Source of the DNA: Pleionea litopenaei
Lineage (GTDB): Bacteria > Pseudomonadota > Gammaproteobacteria > Enterobacterales > Kangiellaceae
NCBI RefSeq assembly: GCF_031198435.1
Contig: NZ_CP133548.1
Span: 186,001 to 250,000, forward strand
DNA length: 64,000 nucleotides
Direction: 5' to 3'
A model generated the notes under the pieces. The model made no database searches. It saw only the letters and a list, made by a program, of their open reading frames with translations, and was not told the DNA's origin. This document shows positions 53,061-61,890 of the stretch, one piece after another (within the stretch, counting starts at the first letter, position 1; each line of letters begins with the position of its first letter). Both the position numbers and the translations under genes were made by a program.

Positions 53061-54192
53061 GGATATCAAGCCGCTTTGTCTAGCGACTTTTTCAAGCTAC
53101 AGGTTTAACTTGAATAAAGTCTATTGTTAATTCCAACACCTTTAATGAAGCGTTGGTCTAAACTATCCAACAAATGAGTCAATGCAGAGGGTGAGCCGAC
53201 GGCTCTGAGACCTGCGATGTTATCGTCGCGTTGCATTAACTCGAGAAATCCATCTGGCTCTAGGTTGAGTCTTTCAAGTATCGGTGGGAGGCCATTCGGA
53301 ATGTATCCACGTTTATCACATCGAATAGCGCGTCCGCTGTAATCAACCAGCTCTAAATAATCGGCTTCAGTTACGTTAAATCCATGTCGGTGTGTCTTAT
53401 TGCTTGATTGAGTCAGCTTCATCAGTTTTACGTTGCGCGAACTCGAGTCCTTATCTTCATTTCGAATTCTTTGTTTTACTGAGGTGTAATCCGAGTCTTC
53501 AGGTGTACTGGCTAGATTGGCTCTGATAGGATTTAAGTCGACATAAGCCATGGCGGTCACCACGGCTGCTTCATCGAGTAACGCTTGTGACTTAAAGCGT
53601 CCTTCCCAGAATCGTCCCGTGCATTGGTCTTCTAAATTGGCTTTTCGCGCTAAATACTCGTTCAAACAGCGCATAAACCAAGAGATATCGGTGAGCCGTT
53701 GTCGCCACTTGGTGATGAGCTCTTGAGCCATTTGAGTAAGAGCCGGGGAGGCATTGCCTTTTAAGTATCGGTTCACAATCAACGGGATTTTGTACAATCG
53801 TTTCCAACGGCGGATGACGTTTGCTTCAGACCACTGCTCAGCTTTTTCAATATCAACTCGTAGAACCAGATGATAGTGATTCGACATGATCGCATAGCTG
53901 GCTACATCAATGGCAAAGGTATCAGCCAGCAATGATAATCGTTCAACTACCCAATCTTTACGATGTTCGTAGTTCTTGCCTGAAAAGGAATCTTCGCCAC
54001 ACAAGAAGGCGCGCCTTACGCATCGAGCAATACAGTGGTAATAGCTGGTTTGGTTTAAATCAATGAGTGTTTTTCGAGGTTGCGTCATAAGCGATATCCT
54101 TATCGTTAATGTCGGCCTTTCACCCTAATGAGATGTTGCTTGCGATTCAATCATGATTTTGCGATGATTTTGGTTAAAACAGTGGGTGTCCT
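52934..54192. mobile_element. RAYT-type element, copy A
   Basis: The ends AGGACATCCATC (52934) and GTGGGTGTCCT (54182-54192) are inverted, as in the short 136-bp elements. Between them lie the family hairpin region and a complete Y1 transposase. Copy B at 57950-59210 has the same layout and near-identical length (1,259 and 1,261 bp). Confidence 0.75.
53105..54088 (-). CDS. Y1 (IS200-like) transposase, REP-associated type, copy A
   Basis: This 327-residue protein has the HUH metal site in YAIMSNHYHLVLRVD and an N-terminal YYHCIARCVRRAFLCGEDS. The C-terminal part contains CTGRFWEGRFKSQALLDEAA and YVDLNPIRANLA, typical of the COG1943 REP-associated tyrosine transposases. RAYTs cleave single-stranded REP hairpins. 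It ends 171 bases from the left GGACATCC repeat and starts 94 bases from the right GGGTGTCC repeat. Confidence 0.9.
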   Translation of the reverse strand: MTQPRKTLIDLNQTSYYHCIARCVRRAFLCGEDSFSGKNYEHRKDWVVERLSLLADTFAIDVASYAIMSNHYHLVLRVDIEKAEQWSEANVIRRWKRLYKIPLIVNRYLKGNASPALTQMAQELITKWRQRLTDISWFMRCLNEYLARKANLEDQCTGRFWEGRFKSQALLDEAAVVTAMAYVDLNPIRANLASTPEDSDYTSVKQRIRNEDKDSSSRNVKLMKLTQSSNKTHRHGFNVTEADYLELVDYSGRAIRCDKRGYIPNGLPPILERLNLEPDGFLELMQRDDNIAGLRAVGSPSALTHLLDSLDQRFIKGVGINNRLYSS

Positions 54193-54204
54193 AATAAAAA
54201 TTGT

Positions 54205-54514
54205 AGTCGAAGCTCTTAAGCTTAAATCTAAAGTTAATCGAGAGCTGTTTACTCCAACGTATTACCGCGAAACAAAGCCTTCAGGAATTAAGGTCGTTAC
54301 AGAAGGGGCTAAAGAAAAATTCAACCTGTGGCAAGAGCAGGTAAAATCACAAAACAAAGACTATCTTATCGATATTGCTGATTTAATAGAGACTACTATG
54401 GTTACTTTAAGAAAAGATGTAAATTATAAAATTAAGTTTACTGGTCAATGCTCTTTTGAAGGTAGATTTCCAGCTGAAGTCATAAAATTTCTTAAAATAA
54501 GATCTAAGCAATAA
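54205..54514 (+). pseudogene. 3' fragment of a Sel1-repeat-like exported protein gene
   Basis: From about 54205 the sequence matches codons 152-255 of the complete gene at 62085 (EALKLKSKVNRELFTPTYYR ... QCSFEGRFPAEVIKFLKIRS) with a few substitutions. The 5' portion is missing; the junction is a GGGTGTCCTAATAAAAATT repeat end at 54184-54202. Confidence 0.88.
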
Positions 54515-54738
54515 GTTAGTTAGCAAATAACGCAAGATGTCGACCGCTTAAAACTATTTGAAATGATAGCGTTATTATTAGAACTTCTTTCTTTTCTAAT
54601 TATTAAATAGTTAGGATGTGTTAATTTATAATTAAGAATGCAATAAAAACGGTATGATAGATGGCTCTTCCATTGAAGTACCATGATCGAAGGTAGTTCT
54701 ATCATTGTAACACATGATTGATTTGTTGAGGTTATATA
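54515..54738. repeat. Spacer duplicated at 62850-63073
   Basis: It is nearly identical to the spacer of the second copy. It contains AATGCAATAAAAACGGTATG and ATAGATGG, resembling the right part of the 136-bp repeats but lacking the final GTGTCCT, so probably a decayed copy. Confidence 0.7.
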
Positions 54739-55147
54739 GTGAAATATAAGAATTGGTCGGAGATACTTGCTTTATTTCTAGCCTTTTTCGGTTCTGATAG
54801 CGCTTTAGGCTGTACTTCTGAGGTAGTGCAAATAAAGGAAGTTGAAATGGCCATTAAGCATCAACGAATGTTTGTAGTGTCCTATGGAGTGTTGCCGATA
54901 TTAGATAGGCATAATCCAAACTTTAGAGCTCTATCAGATGGTCTAGATTTTGTTTTCTTTATTCCTAATGTTTATGCTGATTCTAAGTTCTACTGTGAGA
55001 ATGATGACTATTACCCCTTTGGAGAAGGTGTTGTTTCAGTGGGTAAAAGCTGTAAGATTTGTGAGCAGATGTTGGAGGGTGTTAAAAAAATTGATGAGTT
55101 TTCAGTCAATGGAGTGACTTTACTCCTAGGCTTGGAAAGTGAGAATT
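54739..55147 (+). pseudogene. 5' part of an exported Cys-rich protein gene, copy 1 (interrupted by IS3 copy 2)
   Basis: A GTG start follows GAGG. An N-terminal hydrophobic segment (ILALFLAFFGSDSALGC) looks like a signal peptide, possibly with a lipobox-like ALGC. The mature part has VVSYGVLPILDRHNPNF, FVFFIPNVYADSKFYCEN and SVGKSCKICEQMLEGVKK. The frame continues after the IS at 56384. The function is unknown. The paralogous copy at 63074 is cut at a different point. Confidence 0.82.
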
Positions 55148-55155
55148 TGTACTGG

Positions 55156-55383
55156 TCAAGTCCAACCGGACACTTTCTTTAGAGAGTTTTCATAGTTAAT
55201 TGGCGATAAATCACCGTTACTAGAATGCAGCCTTTCGAGGTTGTAATACTTCATGTAAGCTGCGACATCTTTTTTCATGTGTTCTCTGGTTGGTTGATGG
55301 ACTTTTAAAATCCAGTCGTGCTTTAAACTACCAAAGAATCGCTCAACCACAGCATTGTCCCAACATGCGCCAACGTCACCCAT
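55156..55383 (-). CDS. IS3-family transposase orfB, 3' part
   Basis: These 75 codons carry the third catalytic residue (ACWDNAVVERFFGSLKHDW) and the C-terminal YMKYYNLERLHSSNGDLSP. They lie in the +1 frame relative to 55385-56029. The M at its head is internal to the ancestral protein. Confidence 0.8.
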   Translation of the reverse strand: MGDVGACWDNAVVERFFGSLKHDWILKVHQPTREHMKKDVAAYMKYYNLERLHSSNGDLSPINYENSLKKVSGWT

Positions 55384-55384
55384 G

Positions 55385-56029
55385 CTAGCCCCTCATATTG
55401 TAACTGGCCAGCAATTTTCGATAGTGATTGCTGGTATATTGAGAGCCGCGGTCACTATGAAATACGCAGCCTTTACTCGGCTGCCTCAAGTTATAGGCTT
55501 TCATTAACGCCTTGCTCACCAAGTCAGTCGTCATGCGTTTATCAATATGCCAGCCGACAATTCGTCTGGAATATAAATCCATGACAACCGCCAAGTACAT
55601 CCAGCCTTCACCAGTCTTCAAATATGTCACATCACCGGCCCAAACTTCGTTCGGAGCAACTGGATTGAAGTTTTGATTAAGCAAGTTATCAGCAACCGAA
55701 TCGCTGTGTTTTCTTTTCGTTGTTACCTTATAAGCCAATCTTTGCGTCACAAATAGAGACAGTTCTTTCATTAATCGACTGACTCGCCATTCGCCAATTT
55801 CAAAACCTTCCTGGCGAAGTTTTTTTGTCATTTCTCGACGCCCAAGACTCTGCCTACTCTGCTCAAATAAGCGTTTCATTCGATTCTTGATACGCCATTC
55901 ATCCACATCAAATACGGGCTTTTCTCGATGCTTCCAGTCATAAAATGCTGATTTACTGACGTTTAGCAAGCGACAGAGCATTCTGACAGGATAGTGACAG
56001 GCTTCTGACTCAATAAACTCATACTTCAC
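55385..56029 (-). CDS. IS3-family transposase orfB, 5' part (frame broken), copy 2
   Basis: It is identical in protein to 46054-46698, including the premature stop after SYNMRG caused by the GGGG run. Because both copies share the break, it predates the last transposition or is tolerated. Confidence 0.85.
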   Translation of the reverse strand: MKYEFIESEACHYPVRMLCRLLNVSKSAFYDWKHREKPVFDVDEWRIKNRMKRLFEQSRQSLGRREMTKKLRQEGFEIGEWRVSRLMKELSLFVTQRLAYKVTTKRKHSDSVADNLLNQNFNPVAPNEVWAGDVTYLKTGEGWMYLAVVMDLYSRRIVGWHIDKRMTTDLVSKALMKAYNLRQPSKGCVFHSDRGSQYTSNHYRKLLASYNMRG

Positions 56030-56316
56030 TTCATTTCTTTTGCAAAGTATTGGCTGGCTTTTTTTAAAATCTCTTTTTCCATACGCAATTCTTTATTTTC
56101 TTTTCGAAGACGTAATAGTTCGGCTCTTTCATCTTCCGAAATAGAGCTTTCGCCTGCATCTGATTCTAGCTTTTCTTTCCAGCGATATAGCATATTCGTC
56201 GTAATTCCTAACGATTCAGCTGCTTTTGACACCGAATATCCCTGCTCAGTAACCAGAGCTACCGCATCTTCTTTAAAGCTTTGATCAAACTGTCGTCTTG
56301 ACCTATTCTTGCTCAT
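56026..56316 (-). CDS. IS3-family transposase orfA, copy 2
   Basis: It is identical to the 96-residue OrfA at 46695-46985, with the same A7G slippery run before the orfB overlap. Confidence 0.9.
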   Translation of the reverse strand: MSKNRSRRQFDQSFKEDAVALVTEQGYSVSKAAESLGITTNMLYRWKEKLESDAGESSISEDERAELLRLRKENKELRMEKEILKKASQYFAKEMK

Positions 56317-56383
56317 CGGTACACCTCAATAAGTTAATCTAATTATCTCTTATTTAAGTGTCCGGTGTCATTAAACCACTACA

Positions 56384-56505
56384 ATTATACGTTTTTAAGT
56401 GTAAGTGATTCCGAGAAAGTGGTGTTTAAGGATAAGAATCGAAAGTATATTGAGTACTTATTTGTTACTGCTAAAACCAATTTATTAAAGAACGAGAAAA
56501 AGTAA
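56384..56505 (+). pseudogene. 3' part of the exported Cys-rich protein gene, copy 1
   Basis: After removal of the IS the frame reads ...LESEN-YTFLSVSDSEKVVFKDKN and then YIEYLFVTAKTNLLKNEKK and stop. This gives the intact C-terminus that copy 2 lacks. Confidence 0.85.
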
Positions 56506-56548
56506 AAAATACCTTTCACTGTTCAGCAGATGAGATCCATCGCTTATC

Positions 56549-56583
56549 TCTATCTAATCACCGATTAGATAGATGGGTGTCCT
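56549..56583. repeat. Perfect 11-bp hairpin joined to a GATGGGTGTCCT repeat end
   Basis: TCTATCTAATC-ACC-GATTAGATAGA (56549-56573) runs straight into GATGGGTGTCCT (56572-56583). The AHH-type toxin fragment begins at this boundary. Confidence 0.75.
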
Positions 56584-56797
56584 AATGAAAATTGATATAA
56601 ATTCTTCGCTGAATGGAGTTTTTATGCCTCGAGCTTCTCGGTTTGCCGGCCAAGGTCAAATTTCGCATTCAAGAATACATACGAATGTATACTATCGAGA
56701 AGTAAACCGAAGGTTGGCAGGTGCTCGACCTGGAACCGCTAGACAAGTGCTTCAGGGAATTCGGCGTGATATTATGTCTGGCAAAATGCCTTATTGA
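56584..56797 (+). pseudogene. C-terminal fragment of an AHH-family nuclease toxin
   Basis: The peptide INSSLNGVFMPRASRFAGQG, then HSRIHTNVYYREVNRRL and RQVLQGIRRDIMSGKMPY, matches the end of AHH (HNH/endonuclease VII superfamily) RHS toxin tips. The upstream half, with the AHH motif itself, is absent. The fragment begins exactly at a GGGTGTCCT repeat end; the apparent ATG inside that repeat (56573) is not a credible native start. Confidence 0.75.
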
Positions 56798-56808
56798 GAG
56801 AGCTGATA

Positions 56809-57360
56809 GTGATTATTTACAAAGTTGAAAATGATGTTGAAAAGTTTAGTATCGCCCTACCAATGAATGATTCTATATGGGAAGCTAATACACTTGTTTT
56901 TAATGGAAGCAGTAAAAAGGGCAGCTGGAAAGATATAGATTTTTTTCTTCAAGATAAGCGTCTTGAAATACCAAACTGTATTTACATTGCACCAGGTGCA
57001 ATCGCTTTCGACGAAGCCGCTGCGGACAGCTTGATTGATATTTTGGAAATGAGTGGTGAGCTACTTCCTGTAACTATCGATGGGAAAGCTTATTTTTTAC
57101 ATAATATTACAGAGGTAGTTGGAGCTTTGGATGAAGAAAAAACATCATGGGATATCATTGATGGAGTGAAGATAGATATATTGAAATACTGCTTTTTGCC
57201 AAATCGTTTAAGCGAATCATCTTTATTTAAGATTCCTAATTTAAACTCAATTGACATTTTTGCTTATAGCCATGGAAAAGATTTGAGTGATGAATTTGTA
57301 TTCAGATATAATCAAGCAAATTTAAAAGGATTAAAATTTATACAAGTTTTTAGTGCTTAA
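56809..57360 (+). CDS. Imm11-like immunity protein (DUF1629 family)
   Basis: This protein of 183 residues from GTG 56809 (after GAGAGAGC) shows the family pattern: IAPGAIAFDEAAADSLIDIL, GELLPVTIDGKAYFLHNITE, VVGALDEEKTSWD, LFKIPN and a final LKGLKFIQVFS. Imm11 proteins neutralise nuclease tips, including AHH toxins. It sits directly after the AHH fragment, so it is the surviving immunity half of an orphan module. An in-frame TTG at 56794 is a less likely start. Confidence 0.75.
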   Translation: MIIYKVENDVEKFSIALPMNDSIWEANTLVFNGSSKKGSWKDIDFFLQDKRLEIPNCIYIAPGAIAFDEAAADSLIDILEMSGELLPVTIDGKAYFLHNITEVVGALDEEKTSWDIIDGVKIDILKYCFLPNRLSESSLFKIPNLNSIDIFAYSHGKDLSDEFVFRYNQANLKGLKFIQVFSA

Positions 57361-57790
57361 AATACTGTACCCAATTGAACGAGTTGAATTACAAGTTTAT
57401 TTTTAAGCCAATTTGATAAAACTAGATTATAGGCTTAAAGGTTGAGACCACTTGGTCAATTAATAACTAAGTAGGTGTTCAATTTTTACAGCAGCTTGAT
57501 CATAGAAAACCGGTTGAAGTGACCAGTTTATACCCGCACTCTGATCAGGTTGGGACAGTGCCTACAATTGTGGGCACCGGAGATAATTGCTAGGTCTGCT
57601 GTTTTAAATTGGTCAGTTCAACCGCTAAGCTCCGAACAGCTTGCTGGTAAAATTGAACAGTCTGAATATTCAGCATATTCTATTTTTTTGCTCTTGGTAT
57701 TGCAAACTCGACTTTAATGTCATTCATACGAATTCTTCTAGGGTTATCTAAAAGATACTTCTCTTTTAGATAACCCAGTATTGAGGAATT
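57361..57790. other. Gene-free remnant
   Basis: No convincing coding frame is present. GTTGAGACCACTTGGTCAAT near 57440 and partially related words nearby (GTTGAAGTGACCAG at 57514, AATTGGTCAGTTCAAC at 57606) hint at a decayed mobile element, but I recognise no family. Confidence 0.35.
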
Positions 57791-57794
57791 ATCG

Positions 57795-58060
57795 AGGACA
57801 CCCATCATTCTCGGGCACTCATCACTCTCAGACAAGAGAACTGTATTCTCAAAGTAAGGATTAACTAGGACACCCATCGCTTTTAATCGAGAATCGTTTA
57901 ATCAAAGCGGTTCTTTTTCTTCTATTAAATAAAATTGCAGCGATTAACTAGGACACCCATCTCTCTCAATAGAGAATCGTTTTATCGGAGCGGTTCTCAT
58001 ATTCTATCGGTTAAATAAAATAGCAGGAACAGGTTAGAGTTTAGGTAGGAAAGAGATAAA
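57795..58060. repeat. GGACACCCATC-family repeats left of RAYT copy B
   Basis: Copies begin at 57795, 57867 and 57950, each with a GAGAA(C/T).../GGTTCT(C/T) hairpin. The third is the left end of the RAYT element. Confidence 0.85.
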
Positions 58061-59210
58061 GATATCGTAAGACATAAGAATACTAAGTTGCTTCGTTTTG
58101 CGACCTTTTTCAAGCTACAGGTTTAACTCGAATAAAGTCTATTGCTAATTCCAACACCTTTAATAAAGCGTTGGTCTAAACTATCCAACAAATGAGTCAA
58201 TGCAGAGGGTGAGCCGACGGCTCTGAGACCCGCAATGTTATCGTCTCGTTGCATTAACTCAAGAAATCCATCGGGTTCTAGGTTGAGTCTTTCGAGTATC
58301 GGTGGGAGGTCACTCGGAATGTATCCACGTTTATCACATCGAATAGCGCGTCCGCTGTAATCAACCAGCTCTAAATAATCGGCTTCAGTTACGTTAAACC
58401 CATGTCGGTGGGTCTTATTGCTTGATTGAGTCAGCTTCATCAGTTTTACGTTGCGCGAACTCGAGTCCTTATCTTCATTTCGAATTCTTTGTTTTACTGA
58501 GGTGTAATCCGAGTCTTCAGGTGTACTGGCTAGATTGGCTCTGATAGGATTTAAGTCGACATAAGCCATGGCGGTCACCACGGCCGCTTCATCGAGTAAG
58601 GCTTGTGACTTAAAGCGTCCTTCCCAGAATCGTCCCGTGCATTGGTCTTCTAAATTGGCTTTACGCGCTAAATACTCGTTCAAACAGCGCATAAACCAAG
58701 AGATATCGGTGAGCCGTTGTCGCCACTTGGTGATGAGCTCTTGAGCCATTTGGGTGAGAGCCGGGGAGGCATTGCCTTTTAAGTATCGGTTCACAATCAA
58801 CGGGATTTTGTACAGCCGCTTCCAACGGCGGATGACGTTTGCTTCAGACCACTGCTCAGCTTTCTCAATATCAACTCGTAGAACCAGATGATAGTGATTC
58901 GACATGATCGCATAGCTGGCCACATCAATGGCAAAGGTATCAGCCAGCAATGATAATCGCTCAACTACCCAATCTTTACGATGTTCGTAGTTCTTGCCTG
59001 AAAAGGCATCTTCGCCACATAAGAAGGCGCGCCGTACGCATCGAGCAATACAGTGGTAATAGCTGGTTTGGTTCAAATCAATGAGTGTTTTTCGAGGTTG
59101 CGTCATAAGCGATATCCTTATCGTTAATGTCGGCCTTTCACCCTAATGAGATGTTGCTTGCGATTCAATCATGATTTTGCGATGATTTTGGTTAAAACAG
59201 TGGGTGTCCT
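57950..59210. mobile_element. RAYT-type element, copy B
   Basis: The ends AGGACACCCATC (57950) and TGGGTGTCCT (59201-59210) are inverted. Its upstream segment up to the TGGGTGTCCTAATAAAAATT end is the same as in copy A. Confidence 0.75.
58123..59106 (-). CDS. Y1 (IS200-like) transposase, REP-associated type, copy B
   Basis: These 327 residues differ from copy A at only a handful of positions (for example GEDAFSG for GEDSFSG and IPSDLPP for IPNGLPP). The SNHYHLVLR metal site and the YVDLNPIRAN block are intact. Confidence 0.9.
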   Translation of the reverse strand: MTQPRKTLIDLNQTSYYHCIARCVRRAFLCGEDAFSGKNYEHRKDWVVERLSLLADTFAIDVASYAIMSNHYHLVLRVDIEKAEQWSEANVIRRWKRLYKIPLIVNRYLKGNASPALTQMAQELITKWRQRLTDISWFMRCLNEYLARKANLEDQCTGRFWEGRFKSQALLDEAAVVTAMAYVDLNPIRANLASTPEDSDYTSVKQRIRNEDKDSSSRNVKLMKLTQSSNKTHRHGFNVTEADYLELVDYSGRAIRCDKRGYIPSDLPPILERLNLEPDGFLELMQRDDNIAGLRAVGSPSALTHLLDSLDQRFIKGVGISNRLYSS

Positions 59211-59298
59211 AATAAAAATTGTCTGCTTGAGCTATTGCATAGAGTATCGATACAGCGCTGAATTATATGATGCGTTATTTTGAATAATAGGGAATACT

Positions 59299-59874
59299 AT
59301 GAGAACTATTTTCTTCCTATGTCTTCTGTTCATTTTTCCCAAAATAGGTGCAGAGGAAAGCTCGATTTATGATGATTTAGAGCGAATAAAGTCAGAGGTT
59401 GGGGTGCTAGGTTGTAATAAAGAAGTAATTGATTTTGAGAACGACTCATACAACCAGCTACTTGCTTTTGGTTATGTCTTCTACCTTAAAGAAGCTTATA
59501 TAGTGAAATTCATAAATAGAGATCAAAATGAAGATGTCTATCTAACTGCTCTAGGTAAAAGTGGTGAATTTTCAGCATGGACAACGGATTCGAAACTAGA
59601 GGTTTTTCAAAAGAATCTTACTTTAATGGAAAAAGTGAAAAAGATAAGTGGACTTTCAGGATTCAAGAATAATGGAGAAAAACTCCGATTTATTTATGGT
59701 AAATGGAGTAGTAGCGTATTAGTAAGAGAAGAGTTTAATGGTGGCTCTTTAGGTTGGAAGTCTATTGTTATTCTAGAAGGGAATAATATGAAAGATAAAG
59801 ATCTTTATGTAGAGATTCCAGGAAAAGTAGGATGTGATATTTATGTGCATAAAATCAATTTTACTGAAGATTAG
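59299..59874 (+). CDS. Exported protein of unknown function (191 aa)
   Basis: A ribosome site AGGGAA precedes ATG. The signal peptide is MRTIFFLCLLFIFPKIGAEE. The mature part is beta-rich (VEIPGKVGCDIYVHKINFTE) with two Cys residues and no recognised domain. It is the first gene after the right end of RAYT copy B. Position among toxin/immunity remnants makes a periplasmic immunity role possible, but that is speculation. Confidence 0.6.
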   Translation: MRTIFFLCLLFIFPKIGAEESSIYDDLERIKSEVGVLGCNKEVIDFENDSYNQLLAFGYVFYLKEAYIVKFINRDQNEDVYLTALGKSGEFSAWTTDSKLEVFQKNLTLMEKVKKISGLSGFKNNGEKLRFIYGKWSSSVLVREEFNGGSLGWKSIVILEGNNMKDKDLYVEIPGKVGCDIYVHKINFTED

Positions 59875-59929
59875 GTAGGTTTATAGAAGAAGAGGTTACG
59901 TATTAACTATGAAGCCTGGCAATTTCAAT

Positions 59930-60030
59930 CGAGAATCGTTTAATCATATCAATTAATAAAATAGCGGGGATAGGTTAGATCTCAACTAGGAAGGCGATAG
60001 ACATCGCTAAGATAGGCGGATGTCCTTTAA
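59930..60030. repeat. Decayed GGACACCC-family element
   Basis: It retains the CGAGAATCGTTTAATC half-hairpin, AATAGCGGGGATAGGTTAGA, AAGGCGATAGACATCG and a right end GGCGGATGTCCT (60015-60026); the left end is lost. Confidence 0.65.
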
Positions 60031-60127
60031 ATGCTTTTAAATGTCTAGGGATATATAAAAGAATGGTTGAATAATGGCGGTTACAAGCGAAATATGTCAA
60101 AAAAGGTTTGCAAGGAGAACTTGTGAA

Positions 60128-60694
60128 ATGCGAAGTTTAATGTACTTGGTTTTATTCAGTGTATTGTTATCATGCAAAGGCGGTTTGGAGACGATGAAGA
60201 CTCCAGCAACGTTAAAAGATGCTCCAGAGAATGTTTATCTCGAACAACAAATGTGTTACAAAATTTGGAACGAAATATTTTCGGAGTGGAAAGAAAATGG
60301 AGGCGGTTTCAAGAAGTCTATGATTACGACTAGGGAGTTTATAGCAAATGATTCCAAGTCTTCATTCTCTAAAATTGTAAGAAAAGCTTGGTCAATACAA
60401 GAGAGCCGAAGATTTTATGAAGGTTTGAAAAATTTCGGGTATTGGGATGTAAGTAATGAAGATTATTTAGAGGTAACAAATATTTACTTTAGTGTAAGTG
60501 GAGTTGAGATGCCAGATAGCTGCAAAGTGATGCACTGGGTTTCAAATGTTTTTTGGAACGATTTAATAAATACTACAGGTACTGACTCAGCACTTTTTAG
60601 GTTTTATGAGGTGCCTAAAAATATGGAATGGCATTCACCTTACGCACAACAATGGATGACATATTGGATTTTTGTGAATTTAAAGGAAGACTAG
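60128..60694 (+). CDS. Putative lipoprotein of unknown function
   Basis: I start at ATG 60128 after AAGGAG (60113-60119); the frame is open 18 codons further upstream. MRSLMYLVLFSVLLSCKGG is a lipoprotein signal with lipobox LLSC. The 170-residue mature part is Trp- and Tyr-rich (WSIQESRRFYEGLKNFGYWD, WHSPYAQQWMTYW) and unfamiliar. It ends 12 bases before an IS3-family insertion. Confidence 0.6.
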   Translation: MRSLMYLVLFSVLLSCKGGLETMKTPATLKDAPENVYLEQQMCYKIWNEIFSEWKENGGGFKKSMITTREFIANDSKSSFSKIVRKAWSIQESRRFYEGLKNFGYWDVSNEDYLEVTNIYFSVSGVEMPDSCKVMHWVSNVFWNDLINTTGTDSALFRFYEVPKNMEWHSPYAQQWMTYWIFVNLKED

Positions 60695-60769
60695 CAAAAT
60701 TAAAATGAGGCTTACCCAATTTAACGGATACAGATTTCTTAGTTACAATATCAGAAATGAGGTATCCAA

Positions 60770-61048
60770 ATGTCAAATAAAAAGTATTCTAAACAATTCA
60801 AGCTTGATGCGGTTCAGTTAGCGATATCAAGTGATCGCAGCACGGCTTCCATAGCACAAGAACTAGGCGTTAATCCAAACTCACTCTATAGCTGGGTCAC
60901 CAAGTATCGGAGTGAATTGTTAGCGTCAGAAGTCGAGCTTACGCCAGAGCAGGAATTAAAACAACTCAGAAAAGAGGTGGCAGAACTCAGGCAGGAAAAA
61001 GAAATATTAAAAAAGGCAGCTGCCTACTTTGCGAAGCACCAAGCGTAA
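60770..61048 (+). CDS. IS3-family transposase orfA (92 aa), copy 1
   Basis: MSNKKYSKQFKLDAVQLAIS, the helix-turn-helix IAQELGVNPNSLYSWVTKYR and a zipper-like LKQLRKEVAELRQEKEILKK identify an OrfA. An A6G slippery heptamer at 61009-61015 precedes the stop, the expected -1 frameshift signal. Confidence 0.92.
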   Translation: MSNKKYSKQFKLDAVQLAISSDRSTASIAQELGVNPNSLYSWVTKYRSELLASEVELTPEQELKQLRKEVAELRQEKEILKKAAAYFAKHQA

Positions 61049-61890
61049 AATATCAGTTTATTGAAGAACACCCAGAGTTTAATGTTTATTTACAGTGTCG
61101 AGCTCTGGGCGTCTCTTATTCGGGTTATTACGATTGGCGAAGTAGGCCTCCGAGTGCACGACAAATCGAAGATGAACGCCTGCTCGGCAAGCTTGTAGAG
61201 TGTTTTAACGATAACGAACAGACCTATGGTGTCCCAAGGCTTACGAAGGAGCTGAAGGAATCAGGAGAACCCGTTAATCATAAGCGAGTGGCTCGCCTGA
61301 AACGGGAGAATAATATCTACCCTAAGCAGTTTAAAGCGTTCGTTGTCACAACCGACTCGAGTCATGGTAAGCCAGTGGCTAATAATTTGCTTAACCGAGA
61401 GTTTAAAGTTGAAGAAGCCAACCAAGTTTGGGTGAGTGATATTACTTATATTCCGACGAGCACGGGTTGGATTTATCTGGCTGTTATCATCGACTTATAT
61501 TCACGAGCGGTTATCGGTTGGCAGCTCGCAGAACACATGAAAGCGGAGCTTGTCTGTGATGCGGTTAAAATGGCTCAAGCGCGTCGAGGTTGCTTACCGA
61601 AGCTTTTTCATTCAGACCGAGGATGCCAGTATGTTTCTGAAGAACTCGAATCGTTATTGGTTGGCGTCACTATCAGTATGAGCCGAAAAGGAAACTGCTG
61701 GGACAATGCCGTTGCTGAAAGCTTCTTTGGCACATTAAAAACCGAACATGTGAACTTCGAAAATTACTTCAATCTACGAGAAGCAAGAATGAGCTTGTTT
61801 AGATATATCGAAGGATTTTATAATCGAAAGCGTCGTCACTCTCATCTGGACTATAAAGCCCCGATGATATTTGAAGAGTCGGCAGCTTAA
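61048..61890 (+). CDS. IS3-family transposase orfB, copy 1
   Basis: The frame, -1 to orfA, is open from 61048 (KYQFIEEHPEFNVYLQCRAL, HTH_21) although its first ATG is only at 61288; it is made as an OrfAB fusion. The rve core carries Asp in VSDITYIPTSTGWIYLAVII, Asp in FHSDRGCQYVSEE and Glu in NCWDNAVAESFFGTLKTE. The C-terminus FYNRKRRHSHLDYKAPMIFE is complete. The element looks intact. Confidence 0.9.
   Translation, partial: KYQFIEEHPEFNVYLQCRALGVSYSGYYDWRSRPPSARQIEDERLLGKLVECFNDNEQTYGVPRLTKELKESGEPVNHKRVARLKRENNIYPKQFKAFVVTTDSSHGKPVANNLLNREFKVEEANQVWVSDITYIPTSTGWIYLAVIIDLYSRAVIGWQLAEHMKAELVCDAVKMAQARRGCLPKLFHSDRGCQYVSEELESLLVGVTISMSRKGNCWDNAVAESFFGTLKTEHVNFENYFNLREARMSLFRYIEGFYNRKRRHSHLDYKAPMIFEESAA

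Larger units (their letters stand above)
55148..56383. mobile_element. IS3-family element, copy 2 (1,236 bp)
   Basis: The ends TGTACTGGTCAAGTCC and TGTAGTGGTTTAATGA (reverse complement) precede a shared CCGGACACTT. The target duplication is ATT (55145-55147 and 56384-56386). The empty site is readable in the duplicate locus at 63479-63486. Confidence 0.92.

Noticed and set aside
57440-57660. A tRNA or small RNA gene
   Set aside because: No cloverleaf, no CCA-type acceptor and no terminator could be drawn; the stretch looks like decayed mobile DNA.
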